64,000 bases of DNA from an uncultured Lachnospira sp. Its GTDB lineage: Bacteria; Bacillota; Clostridia; Lachnospirales; Lachnospiraceae. Position numbers and translations under genes: made by a program. The DNA is taken from the NCBI GenBank assembly GCA_910585095.1, contig CAJUBU010000006.1:1-64000 (forward strand), written 5' to 3'. The notes under the pieces were generated by a model that saw only the letters and a program-made list of their open reading frames with translations, was not told where the DNA came from and ran no database searches. Shown in pieces: positions 1 through 7,655 of the stretch (within the stretch, counting starts at the first letter, position 1; each line of letters starts with the position of its first letter).

Positions 1-52
1 AATAGCCGCCATACTTTTCAATTAACTCCTGAATTTTCTCATCTTCTGACAT
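1..52 (-). CDS. N-terminus of an unidentified protein (cut by window edge)
   Basis: Only 17 codons are inside the window, reading MSEDEKIQELIEKYGGY from an ATG at 52. A purine-rich GGAAGG lies about 11 bases upstream, and a candidate promoter sits at 129-157 on the same strand. It follows tsf, where pyrH stands in many Firmicutes, but this N-terminus does not look like UMP kinase. The charged helix-like start gives no family. I am fairly sure it is a real start and do not know the product. Confidence 0.55.
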   Translation of the reverse strand, partial: MSEDEKIQELIEKYGGY

Positions 53-128
53 TGTATTATATACCTTCCTTTCCTAAAACAACGAACAGCACGCTATGCA
101 AACTGTTCTTATGTTCGTAATGTCTGGT

Positions 129-157
129 ACTATAATTCTCAACTCAAAAGATGTAAA
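129..157 (-). promoter_or_regulatory. Candidate sigma-A promoter for the gene starting at 52
   Basis: On the minus strand TTTACA (157-152) and TATAGT (134-129) are separated by exactly 17 bases. This would start RNA near 122, giving a leader of about 70 bases. The leader contains an inverted repeat GAACAG/CTGTTC (84-89 and 103-108) that could be an operator or a weak hairpin. Called by eye from consensus boxes. Confidence 0.45.
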
Positions 158-299
158 GTCCTATTTAAAATGTATTATCATATATTAAATTCTAAAAATT
201 CAACAATCATATTATCCATTATAAATCGAATATATCTTAATACTTATTCATCCCTTATTTATACTTTATTGAAGAAACACGCAAACTTTCGGTGGTCTG

Positions 300-349
300 T
301 TGGGGAAAAGCTTTTCCCCAAACTCATCCCCAAAATTTCCCCAAAACCC
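300..349. repeat. 22-bp perfect palindrome plus four phased C/G tracts
   Basis: Bases 300-321 form a perfect palindrome centred on GGGGAAAAGCTTTTCCCC. Four C-tracts of 4, 4, 4 and 3 bases start at 316, 328, 339 and 347. On the minus strand they read GGG-N4-GGGG-N7-GGGG-N8-GGGG, a possible G-quadruplex sequence. They lie between the tsf terminator and the next promoter. The bases are directly seen; any structure or role is inference. Confidence 0.6.
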
Positions 350-398
350 AAGAAAATTATAACAATTTATGGCATATTACGAACCTCTGAAATCTACA

Positions 399-441
399 TA
401 AAAAATCCCCCAGAAAGCCCATTTCTTGGGATTTCTGAGGG
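399..441 (-). terminator. Intrinsic terminator after tsf
   Basis: On the minus strand an interrupted stem (CCC, CAGAAA and CCCA blocks pairing with TGGG, TTTCTG and GGG) is followed directly by ATTTTTTA. It lies about 50 bases after the tsf stop and is the natural end of rpsB-tsf transcription. Confidence 0.8.
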
Positions 442-490
442 TTTAAACCATCTTCTTAAAAAGTTCGCATTATTTCATCTGTTATGCAAA

Positions 491-1417
491 TTATCCTAAC
501 TGTGCTGCTACTTCTGCTGCAAAATCTTCATTTTTCTTTTCCAAGCCCTCTCCGTTTTCAAAACGAGCAAAGCCCTTAATTGTAATATTTGCACCATTTT
601 CTTTCGCAACTTGTGCAATATAATTTGCAACAGACTGCTTGCCATCCTCTGACTTTACATATATCTGGTCAAGAAGACAGATTTCTTTTAACTCTTTATT
701 AACGCGTCCTTTAACCATACCTGCAATAATCTTGTCATCAGCATCTGGCTTCTCATTTTTAGCTGCTGCTGTAAGAATTTCAGTCTCTTTTTCAATAAAA
801 TCAGCGTCAACTTCATCTCTGCTTGTGTATAATGGCTTAAGTGCTGCTGCCTGCATAGCAACATTCTTTGCCATCTCTTCAATTGCAGGATTCACTACAT
901 CTGTCTCAACCTGAACAAGAACACCAATCTTTCCACCCATATGAATATAAGAAGAAACAAATCCATTTTCTGCTTCCATCTTTACAAATCTTCTGATTTT
1001 AAGATTTTCACCGATAATAGCTATCTGGCTTGCCAACTCATCTGCAACTGTCTTTGACTCGTCCTTGCTCCACTTTTCTGCAAGAAATTCATCAACATCT
1101 TTTGCATTGGTGCTAAGAACCTGCGCAACAACTGCATCAACATATGCGTTGAAATCTGCATTTTTTGCAACAAAATCGGTCTCGGAATTAACTTCAACCA
1201 TCGCTGCTTTCTTTCCTTCTACCAATACTTTTACAATACCTTCTGCTGCAATTCTAGATGCTTTCTTAGCTGCCTTTGCTATTCCGTTCTCTCTAAGAAA
1301 CTCTAGTGCTTTATCCATATCGCCTTCTGTTGCTGCAAGAGCCTTCTTGCAGTCCATCATACCAGCGCCTGTCATCTCTCTTAACTCTTTTACCATTGCC
1401 GCTGTAACTGCTGCCAT
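491..1417 (-). CDS. tsf: Elongation factor Ts
   Basis: EF-Ts is the guanine-nucleotide exchange factor that recharges EF-Tu in the cytosol. The 308-residue protein opens with a UBA-like domain carrying LREMTGAGMMDCKKAL (about residues 12-27), followed by the family signature TDFVAKN near residues 80-86 and two core exchange subdomains. The ATG at 1417 is chosen because AAGGG lies 9 bases upstream and the protein then starts MAAVTAAMVKELRE; an upstream in-frame extension to 1471 has no family support. It follows rpsB by about 170 bases, the usual rpsB-tsf pair, and ends at a strong terminator. Confidence 0.97.
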   Translation of the reverse strand: MAAVTAAMVKELREMTGAGMMDCKKALAATEGDMDKALEFLRENGIAKAAKKASRIAAEGIVKVLVEGKKAAMVEVNSETDFVAKNADFNAYVDAVVAQVLSTNAKDVDEFLAEKWSKDESKTVADELASQIAIIGENLKIRRFVKMEAENGFVSSYIHMGGKIGVLVQVETDVVNPAIEEMAKNVAMQAAALKPLYTSRDEVDADFIEKETEILTAAAKNEKPDADDKIIAGMVKGRVNKELKEICLLDQIYVKSEDGKQSVANYIAQVAKENGANITIKGFARFENGEGLEKKNEDFAAEVAAQLG

Positions 1418-1589
1418 TGTAATATACCCTTCTTTCCTAGATTTTTTGACCCTTATTGAGGTTATTTTCATCTCGTTCGTGTGCTGTTTTTACATAAATA
1501 CCAAATGTTCCTACAGTTTTATGACAAACAATGCACAGACACAAATCTTGTTTCACCCTTATTAGTGACCTTTATTCTAATTTTTTATA

Positions 1590-2330
1590 TTATGCTTCTA
1601 CCACATCTTCAACTTCTTCAAATGCCACATCAGCAGGAGCATTTTCTTCTCCCTGATTTGCTTCAATAACGGCATCTGCCATCTTTGCAACAATAAGCTT
1701 TACTGCTCTTATCGCATCGTCATTACCTGGTATTACATAATCCAATTCATCTGGGTCACAGTTTGTATCTGCAATACCAATCAATGTAATGCCAAGTGCA
1801 TGTGCTTCCTGTACACAAATTCTTTCCTTTTTAGGGTCTACTATAAAAATAGCATCTGGAAGTCTCTTCATTTCTTTGATGCCGCCGAGATTCTTTGTCA
1901 ATTTCTCGAGTTCTTTATTTAATCCAATTACTTCTTTCTTAGGAAGTACATCAAATGTACCATCTTCCTTCATTGCTTCAATTTCTTTAAGACGTGTGAT
2001 TCTGCTCTGAATAGTCTTAAAGTTTGTAAGCATACCGCCCAACCATCTCTCATTAACATAGTACATGCCACAGCGCTGTGCTTCGTTTGCAATAGCATCC
2101 TGAGCCTGCTTTTTTGTTCCAACAAAAAGAATGGTGCCGCCATCAGCAACGATATCAGAAACTGCATTGTAAGCTTCATCTACTTTGCCAACAGACTTCT
2201 GCAAATCAATAATATGAATACCATTTCTTTCTGTATAGATGTACTCCGCCATCTTAGGGTTCCATCTTCTTGTCTGATGTCCAAAATGAACACCTGCTTC
2301 AAGTAATTGTTTCATTGAAATTACACTCAT
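1590..2330 (-). CDS. rpsB: 30S ribosomal protein S2
   Basis: S2 is an essential late-assembling protein of the small ribosomal subunit that helps recruit S1-like functions and the mRNA path. The 246-residue protein starts [19 protein letters not shown] and keeps [23 protein letters not shown], the [11 protein letters not shown] segment near residue 100 and FIVDPKKE near 160, all standard S2 motifs, with an acidic C-terminal tail. CCGGAGG is placed just upstream of the ATG. It has its own promoter (2436-2464) and a structured leader, and lies directly after the fla/che-swrB block as in B. subtilis. Confidence 0.98.
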   Translation of the reverse strand: MSVISMKQLLEAGVHFGHQTRRWNPKMAEYIYTERNGIHIIDLQKSVGKVDEAYNAVSDIVADGGTILFVGTKKQAQDAIANEAQRCGMYYVNERWLGGMLTNFKTIQSRITRLKEIEAMKEDGTFDVLPKKEVIGLNKELEKLTKNLGGIKEMKRLPDAIFIVDPKKERICVQEAHALGITLIGIADTNCDPDELDYVIPGNDDAIRAVKLIVAKMADAVIEANQGEENAPADVAFEEVEDVVEA

Positions 2331-2355
2331 TTTAATACCTCCGGTTATAATCTTT

Positions 2356-2416
2356 TGCAGGTTTCAACTTTTATAGCAACCAAATCTTTTGGCACCCGCT
2401 ACAAAATCTACCTGCA
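2356..2416 (-). promoter_or_regulatory. Structured 5' leader of rpsB
   Basis: The rpsB leader is closed by a perfect 7-bp inverted repeat TGCAGGT/ACCTGCA (2410-2416 with 2356-2362). The roughly 47 bases between hold further complementary G/C blocks. Ribosomal protein operons are often autoregulated through such leaders, so an S2-binding element is plausible, but I cannot match it to a known leader family by eye. Confidence 0.4.
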
Positions 2417-2435
2417 TGTTTTTTACACGAAAATG

Positions 2436-2464
2436 ATTATAACAATACTTACACTATAAATCAA
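2436..2464 (-). promoter_or_regulatory. Sigma-A promoter of rpsB-tsf
   Basis: TTGATT (2464-2459) and a perfect TATAAT (2441-2436) are separated by 17 bases on the minus strand. Transcription would start near 2429, giving a leader of about 100 bases. This makes rpsB-tsf independent of flagellar operon read-through. Confidence 0.75.
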
Positions 2465-2476
2465 GCATTTTTTACA

Positions 2477-2571
2477 AGGCTATTGCAAAAAGAATTTAAG
2501 TACTATATATAGTTTTATTTTACCATCATAACTACTATATATAGCATAAAATTTCTATTTTGCAACAGCCT
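2477..2571. repeat. 95-bp MITE-like inverted-repeat element
   Basis: The ends AGGCTATTGCAAAA (2477-2490) and TTTTGCAACAGCCT (2558-2571) are inverted repeats with one mismatch in 14. Next inside, AGAATTT faces AAATTTCT, and then two copies of the palindromic block CTATATATAG face each other. Nearly the whole element could fold into one long hairpin around a loop of about 20 bases. It carries no reading frame. It lies between the MltG-like gene and the rpsB promoter and might also stop transcription, though no strong T-run follows on the minus strand. Confidence 0.6.
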
Positions 2572-2602
2572 CGTTTTCTTCCACTATTTTTATATCTGCA
2601 TA

Positions 2603-3058
2603 TTATTCTGACCTTGTAATAATTTTAGCTAAATTTTCAAACGTATCACCTTTTGTAAACGTATAAGAACCTTCTCGAATAATTGTATCATAACCATGTT
2701 CTTTAAGGTAATCTGAAAATTCCTGTTTATCTGTTATAACTCCTGCATCATACAATAAATCAGAAACATCTGTTCCATAATAAACACCTTGAATATCAAT
2801 TGTTATTTCTGTATTACCATCGTTATTTTCTGTCTGCTGTATCTGTTGTGTTGTTGGCTGGGACGGCTGTTTGGTGGTTTCTTCTTGGTCTTTAGTCTTG
2901 TCCTCTTTCGTATATGCAATAACTGAACCAGCAGTCGTTTGAGGCTGTGTTTGTTCCTCATTTTCTTTGGGATTACTAATATGATGTGAAATTGTCAATA
3001 TCAGTGTTGTTATAACCAAGCCTATTCCTAGTCCTCTTAAATAATACTTAATATTCAT
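2603..3058 (-). CDS. Membrane-anchored protein with a lone MltG/YceG N-terminal-like domain
   Basis: The 151-residue protein has a transmembrane segment at about residues 8-25, a low-complexity Thr/Gln/Lys-rich linker (about 35-80), and a C-terminal domain of about 60 residues. That domain resembles the LysM-like N-terminal domain of the endolytic transglycosylase MltG: GVITDKQEFSDYLKEHGYD, then EGSYTFTKGD and an 'LAKII' end. The roughly 200-residue catalytic domain of MltG is absent, so no lytic activity is expected. It is 13 bases after the swrB-like gene and probably cotranscribed. A similar stand-alone domain occurs at 48037-48417. The function is unknown; the family resemblance is by eye. 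Confidence 0.7.
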   Translation of the reverse strand: MNIKYYLRGLGIGLVITTLILTISHHISNPKENEEQTQPQTTAGSVIAYTKEDKTKDQEETTKQPSQPTTQQIQQTENNDGNTEITIDIQGVYYGTDVSDLLYDAGVITDKQEFSDYLKEHGYDTIIREGSYTFTKGDTFENLAKIITRSE

Positions 3059-3071
3059 AATAAAACCCTTC

Positions 3072-3896
3072 CTACCTGAGACCTTTATAGAGGTCTACAA
3101 CCAGTTTGACCTCTCCAACACCAAGCCCCAATGTTTTTGCAATATCTTTATTAGACATTCCAGTCTCATATAAAGATAAGATTTTATCATTTTTATTCTC
3201 ATTTTTATCATATGAAGTATCTTCTACTTCTTTATTACCCGAAATTGATTCTATATCATTGATGTTATCATTCTCATTATCCTGTGATACTCTTGTTTTT
3301 TCAGATTCCATAACATTGGCTAACATCTCATCCATCAATGCTTCTGTATTTGTACTATAAAGACCAGATGGTAAAATCTTTTGATTTTTTGGCTCTGTTA
3401 TTGAATTCTCTAAATCACTTTCACTTGGTTTTGAATCAACCATATTATCTTTACTAAACCAATTTTTATCTAATGAATTTTCCATTCGTATAACTTGGTC
3501 TTTTGCAATATTGACATCTTTAACCGTATTTTTTACCTCTTTCGCCTTCTCATTAAGCATATCATAAAGAAAAACAGCCTCATTGTGATTTTTATTAATT
3601 TCTTTTATAACTGTTTCCGCATACTCATTCAATTCAAGCGTCTTTACATTGGATATTTTATCTAATTGCGCTTCGGTTTGTTCACAAATAGTTTCAATAT
3701 GCTCATCTATAATTTCATTAACTTGTGCTTTAACAAGGACATCAATTTGTGCTTTTATTCGTTCCTTGTCCTGTTCACTCAATTCATAAGACAAGGTTAC
3801 CATTTCATTTTGTTCTTCCTTTTTATTACCCACCATAAAACTGGCTGCAAAAAATACGATTCCTGCAACCAGAAGGCAAATTTCTATACTTGTCAT
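3072..3896 (-). CDS. SwrB-like / DUF6115 membrane-anchored coiled-coil protein
   Basis: The 274-residue protein has one N-terminal membrane segment (about residues 4-21), a long charged coiled-coil region, an Asn/Asp/Glu-rich linker, and a C-terminal helix-turn-helix-like segment, LYETGMSNKDIAKTLGLG, near residues 241-258. This architecture and the place between sigD and rpsB match B. subtilis SwrB (YlxL), which promotes maturation of the flagellar type III secretion apparatus. GGATGGAG precedes the ATG. Sequence similarity outside the C-terminal motif is low, so orthology rests on layout and position. Confidence 0.7.
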   Translation of the reverse strand: MTSIEICLLVAGIVFFAASFMVGNKKEEQNEMVTLSYELSEQDKERIKAQIDVLVKAQVNEIIDEHIETICEQTEAQLDKISNVKTLELNEYAETVIKEINKNHNEAVFLYDMLNEKAKEVKNTVKDVNIAKDQVIRMENSLDKNWFSKDNMVDSKPSESDLENSITEPKNQKILPSGLYSTNTEALMDEMLANVMESEKTRVSQDNENDNINDIESISGNKEVEDTSYDKNENKNDKILSLYETGMSNKDIAKTLGLGVGEVKLVVDLYKGLR

Positions 3897-3939
3897 TTTT
3901 AATCTCCATCCTTGTATTGTAGCTTCCTATAAAAGTATA

Positions 3940-3964
3940 AAAGCAGATATTTATAATCTGCTTT
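3940..3964 (-). terminator. Hairpin after the 102-residue flagellar-operon gene
   Basis: A perfect 9-bp stem AAAGCAGAT/ATCTGCTTT with a 7-base loop starts 5 bases past the stop codon at 3970. On the minus strand it is followed by the T-rich TATACTTTTAT. It could be a partial terminator lowering transcription into the swrB-like gene. Confidence 0.5.
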
Positions 3965-3969
3965 ATCTG

Positions 3970-4278
3970 CTATACTTTCATATCAAAATTCATATTTTTT
4001 TTCTTTACAACAACTGAACCATCATCATTGCCAGCCTTATTTTTATTTTTCTTTCCATAATACTCATTATTACTCTTTTCTTTTGCATCATATTTTTGGT
4101 CTTTATAATCAACATTATCTTTTGTATTGACTTGTTCAGACTTTACTTCAATCTCTTTTTGATTTTGATTAAATATATTTGTCTGTTCTACTAATGGTTT
4201 TGAATTTTCACTTTGCTTAATATGAGAAACCTCATTCATCTGAGGAACCATAAGCATATCTATTGGTCTTACACTCAT
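3970..4278 (-). CDS. Small charged protein of the flagellar operon, unknown function
   Basis: The 102-residue protein begins MSVRPIDMLMVPQMNEV, then becomes rich in Lys, Asn, Gln and Asp, with no membrane segment or recognisable domain; it looks largely disordered after residue 30. AAAGGTGG lies 7 bases before the ATG, so translation is likely. It stands between fapA and the swrB-like gene and is followed by a hairpin. I do not recognise a family, and the position suggests a flagellum-related accessory role only. Confidence 0.6.
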   Translation of the reverse strand: MSVRPIDMLMVPQMNEVSHIKQSENSKPLVEQTNIFNQNQKEIEVKSEQVNTKDNVDYKDQKYDAKEKSNNEYYGKKNKNKAGNDDGSVVVKKKNMNFDMKV

Positions 4279-4357
4279 TATAACACCACCTTTCTAGTGA
4301 ACCTTCCTTATGCTTTACTTTTAATTTATAATGTATAAAAAGCATAACTTTATTTTA

Positions 4358-5968
4358 TTATAAAAGATAACTTTTTATCTCTCCTTTTTCTTTCATAAAC
4401 TGACAATGTCCAATTCTATCCTTAACAAAATAGATTTGTTCGCCAAAGACAAATCTGCATCCAAGATAAGCGTTGCCTGATACTTTTATTCTTGCATTGC
4501 CATCTTCTCGAAGCTGTGTCGTTAATTGCTCCAGCTCATTTTTTTGCTCTGTCAATTCTTTTTCTATCATAATCACTTTACGCATTGTGTTCTGCTGCAA
4601 TTCCTTCTTATCAGGAGGTAATTCTCCATCACTCATATGTCTTTTGCGCAATACATCTAGCACTTGATTAAATTTCGCCTTTGAATCAGACAATTCCAAC
4701 AATCTGCTTTTTATCTCATCAATACGCTTCTTGGTTGAAGGGTCTATACCAACACCAAGCACCGTTGTCGTTCCCATCTCATTGCCCAATGTCTTTGCTT
4801 GAATTAACACAATAGAACGCACTTCACCGCCAACAATAAGTCCTTTCTTTCCAGTGGCAATAATTGGACCTTTGACATTTACTTTACTATGTAAAATAGA
4901 CCCAGCTTCTAATTTACCGCCAATTTCAACATTTTTCGCACTCTCAATAAATTTAGTAACAACGTCTCCACCTGCTTTAATAATAGCTCTTGTCATACCT
5001 TGAACGCCTCTGTTAAATGTAATATTGCCACCTGCCTCAATTGTAGCTCCCTCAACAATACCATTAATTGAAATATCACCTGATGCTTTTACTGTAAATC
5101 CAGCTAAAACATTTCCTTTAATATAAACATCACCATTGTAATTAATATCACCTGTAGACATATCAACATCAACAAGCTCTAACACATTGGACATAAATAT
5201 TTTGTCACCTTCTAATATAACATGCCCATCTGTCTCTGCAAGCAATTTAAGTCCATCTTGCGATATTCGCATATTTTTTCCAGTTCTAAGCTTTGCAATC
5301 TTTACTTTTTTAGGAAGTACAACTCTGCCAAATAAATCAGCACCAGACTCACCTCTATCCTCAGGATGCAATACGGCAAGCACATCGCCTTTTTTTACAT
5401 GATTGACATTTTCCAGCGTATGAAAATCAACCGTGCCATCTTCATTGACCTTTGGTACAGGCTTTAATTGTGTATTAAATTTATATTCAATAAACCCATC
5501 TTTCCCTTGTCGAACTGTTGTTCCTTCTGCAACAATCATTGGTTCAAAATAGTTTTTATTTTTTATAAATTGTTCAATCACATCCGTCTTGATACCATTT
5601 TTTACGCCAATATGCTCTAAGTCACTGACAATCTCTTGTACAGAAAGTTCCTGCGCTCCTATAAACGGCGGATAAAATTCTGCCTCAACAAGCATACAAT
5701 CATTGCTCATTGTATAATCGCCAAATTCTTGACTGGCAAAATATTTGTCATCAGAAATTTTAACCGTTGTCGGCTTTGTAGCTCCTTTTTTAAAAGCCTC
5801 ATTCATCTCCACTGCATCATAATTCAAAATCTTTTTTTTGTTAAGGTAATAAACTGCTTTTTCAACATCTACAGCCTGTTCCTTATCTTTTGGAGGATAG
5901 ACCGTCAAGTATAAACCATCTGGTCTTACTTCAAATTGAAAATACCCCTTTTTGCAATTATTAACCAT
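4358..5968 (-). CDS. fapA: FapA (DUF342) flagellar assembly protein A family
   Basis: The 536-residue protein has a globular N-terminal part, a central parallel beta-helix-like stretch rich in short Gly/Val repeats (about residues 265-400, e.g. GDVYIKGNVLAGFTVKASGD), and a C-terminal coiled coil (about 410-490). This is the DUF342 architecture; homologues affect flagellar assembly or polar signalling in other bacteria. GGAGG precedes the ATG. It lies 41 bases after sigD in the same operon, while B. subtilis goes straight from sigD to swrB. The exact biochemical role is unknown. Confidence 0.85.
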   Translation of the reverse strand: MVNNCKKGYFQFEVRPDGLYLTVYPPKDKEQAVDVEKAVYYLNKKKILNYDAVEMNEAFKKGATKPTTVKISDDKYFASQEFGDYTMSNDCMLVEAEFYPPFIGAQELSVQEIVSDLEHIGVKNGIKTDVIEQFIKNKNYFEPMIVAEGTTVRQGKDGFIEYKFNTQLKPVPKVNEDGTVDFHTLENVNHVKKGDVLAVLHPEDRGESGADLFGRVVLPKKVKIAKLRTGKNMRISQDGLKLLAETDGHVILEGDKIFMSNVLELVDVDMSTGDINYNGDVYIKGNVLAGFTVKASGDISINGIVEGATIEAGGNITFNRGVQGMTRAIIKAGGDVVTKFIESAKNVEIGGKLEAGSILHSKVNVKGPIIATGKKGLIVGGEVRSIVLIQAKTLGNEMGTTTVLGVGIDPSTKKRIDEIKSRLLELSDSKAKFNQVLDVLRKRHMSDGELPPDKKELQQNTMRKVIMIEKELTEQKNELEQLTTQLREDGNARIKVSGNAYLGCRFVFGEQIYFVKDRIGHCQFMKEKGEIKSYLL

Positions 5969-6009
5969 AATTTAATCCTCCATTCTTGCATCTTTTTATC
6001 AAAGCAAAT

Positions 6010-6777
6010 TTATGCTAGTATCCCCATATACTCTCCTAATTTTTTTCTCATCTTATTAAGAGCTTTGGTATGCAGCTGTGAAATTCTTGACTCAGAAACT
6101 TCCATAACAATACTAATCTCTTTTAAAGTCATTTCCTCATAATAATACAGAACAATAACCTCACGTTCTTTTTCTGTCAATAACTCAATTGCTTCTACTA
6201 ATATTTTTTTTAATTCTTGCTTTTCAATGGCTTCTTCTGGACATTCAAATCGCGCATTTCCAACGGCTTCCATCTTGCTGTTTTCTGTCCCTTCTTTGGT
6301 GTACTCATCCAAAGAAATCAGATTTATCATTTTTGTCTGTCCCTGCCAATTATTAAATTCTTCCAAAGATATACCTAACTCTGCTGCTAACTCCTCATCG
6401 GTCGCTGCACGTCCTGTTTCTGATTCAATTTTTGACATAGCAGTGGTAATCTTTCTTTGTTTTTGACGCAATGACCTTGGAATCCAATCCATTTTACGAA
6501 TCTGGTCTAAAATAGCACCTCGAATCCTTAAACTTGCATAGGTTTCAAATTTAACATTTTTACCATAATCAAATTTATCTATCGCATCAATTAATCCAAA
6601 CACACCATATCCTACAAGGTCATCATACTCAACATTATAACCCAAGTACATACTCATTCTTCCAGCAACTAGTTTGACCAACTGTGCATACTCTAAGATA
6701 AGCTGATCACGCAAATCAGCATTATGTGTTTTTGAATAACTCTGCCATAGCTTATCTCTACTTGCTTCATCCATCAT
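6010..6777 (-). CDS. sigD: Flagellar sigma factor (sigma-28, SigD/FliA)
   Basis: This sigma factor directs core RNA polymerase to late flagellar and chemotaxis promoters. The protein of about 255 residues carries sigma region 2 (DLVGYGVFGLIDAIDKFD, then KFETYASLRIRGAILDQIR), region 3, and a region 4 helix-turn-helix (MTLKEISIVMEVSESRISQ, near the C-terminus). The ATG at 6777 is preferred because GAGG lies 6 bases upstream, giving the usual sigma-28 N-terminus; a GTG 12 bases earlier overlaps that site. It sits near the end of the fla/che operon, as in B. subtilis, so its level depends on full-length transcription. No FlgM anti-sigma gene is in the window. Confidence 0.95.
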   Translation of the reverse strand: MMDEASRDKLWQSYSKTHNADLRDQLILEYAQLVKLVAGRMSMYLGYNVEYDDLVGYGVFGLIDAIDKFDYGKNVKFETYASLRIRGAILDQIRKMDWIPRSLRQKQRKITTAMSKIESETGRAATDEELAAELGISLEEFNNWQGQTKMINLISLDEYTKEGTENSKMEAVGNARFECPEEAIEKQELKKILVEAIELLTEKEREVIVLYYYEEMTLKEISIVMEVSESRISQLHTKALNKMRKKLGEYMGILA

Positions 6778-6800
6778 AGCTGCCCTCACTGTCTACTTTT

Positions 6801-7094
6801 TTATTGCACACCATCTTCCATTATGTTGCCTACTTGAGCTTCACCTTCTTTTGTATCACTTGTTTCTATATCAGGATTATCACTTTCCTCTTTATTTTCT
6901 TCTTTATCTTGAAACGCCATATTTAATACTATACGCATGATTAAGCCAAATATGCAAAACCCAACCATTACTAATACCAGCACCCACATAAATTTTATCA
7001 AAGAATATTGATTGATAATCATAAAAACACTGGTTATAAACCCTGCCAAAAGAGTAACAATTGCAGGAACATTCCGAAATTTCTTTAACTTCAT
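6801..7094 (-). CDS. Small two-helix membrane protein between cheD and sigD
   Basis: The 97-residue protein has two hydrophobic segments (about residues 9-28 and 33-58) and an acidic, hydrophilic C-terminal tail of about 37 residues rich in Glu, Asp and Lys. No catalytic motif is visible. It is 32 bases after cheD and about 24 bases before sigD, so it is cotranscribed. I do not recognise a family. The place suggests a membrane-associated accessory to motility or to SigD, which is inference. Confidence 0.65.
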   Translation of the reverse strand: MKLKKFRNVPAIVTLLAGFITSVFMIINQYSLIKFMWVLVLVMVGFCIFGLIMRIVLNMAFQDKEENKEESDNPDIETSDTKEGEAQVGNIMEDGVQ

Positions 7095-7126
7095 TATTGA
7101 AATCCTCGTAAAATTAAATCCTTTTT

Positions 7127-7627
7127 TTAAATTGTTTTAATCGGTTTTCCTACCGCTTTTATAACATAATTTCCAGTTTCTGAATAAAATTCAACCGTTC
7201 TTCCGTAATTTAAGCCACAATCCTCAGCTAAAAGTCTTATATGATGCTCTTGTAATTTCTTTTTAGCGGCTATAGCATTTCTCTCTCCAACCTTTAAAGA
7301 ATCATTGTTAACATTAATTGCAAACATCTGAGCTCCACCCGCAATTTTTGCTACAAGCCTTGACTTATTACATCCTAATGCTACCATTTGCCTTATTAGC
7401 TCATCAATTCCCGTATCGGCAAATTTAGCAATATTAGAATTGTTTTTAATTAGTGTACTGTCTGGAAGCATACAATGAAGCAGACCACTCACTTTAGTAA
7501 CTGGATCATATAAAGCAACACCTACACAGGAACCTAAACCAAGGGTTGTCAAAGCATCTGGACATTTACACACCTTTAAATCGGCCATTCCAACCTTTAT
7601 CATCTTACCCATTTTCAATTGTCCCAT
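7127..7627 (-). CDS. cheD: Chemoreceptor glutamine deamidase CheD
   Basis: CheD deamidates specific glutamines in chemoreceptors and works with CheC in adaptation. The catalytic triad is present: Cys34 in LGLGSCVGVALYD, His51 in GLLHCMLPD, and Thr28 just before the Cys loop (numbering from 7627). IAGGAQMF and RTVEF near the C-terminus also match the family. Several in-frame ATGs occur at the start; 7627 has no clear ribosome binding site, and 7612 or 7603 (MIKVGMADLKV) are possible true starts. It is 28 bases downstream of cheC, the normal cheC-cheD pair. Confidence 0.95.
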   Translation of the reverse strand: MGQLKMGKMIKVGMADLKVCKCPDALTTLGLGSCVGVALYDPVTKVSGLLHCMLPDSTLIKNNSNIAKFADTGIDELIRQMVALGCNKSRLVAKIAGGAQMFAINVNNDSLKVGERNAIAAKKKLQEHHIRLLAEDCGLNYGRTVEFYSETGNYVIKAVGKPIKTI

Positions 7628-7655
7628 CTATTCATTATTTTTTCAAGCTTCAAAA

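Larger units (their letters stand above)
53..490. other. 438-base intergenic region after tsf
   Basis: No convincing gene is present. The region holds the tsf terminator (399-441), a 22-base perfect palindrome overlapping a series of four C-tracts (300-349), and the promoter and leader of the gene starting at 52. A plus-strand open frame across 170-499 runs through these elements, has no ribosome binding site and is rejected. Confidence 0.6.

Noticed and set aside
84..108. LexA/SOS box in the leader of the first gene
   Set aside because: The GAACAG/CTGTTC halves are 13 bases apart, too far for a Gram-positive SOS box of the GAAC-N4-GTTC type.
170..499. Plus-strand open frame of 109 codons
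   Set aside because: It crosses the G-tract palindrome and the tsf terminator, enters tsf antisense, lacks a ribosome binding site and has no recognisable protein family.
1065..1565. Plus-strand open frame of 166 codons opposite tsf
   Set aside because: It is antisense to the well supported tsf gene, with composition explained by the complement of tsf codons. No ribosome site or family match.
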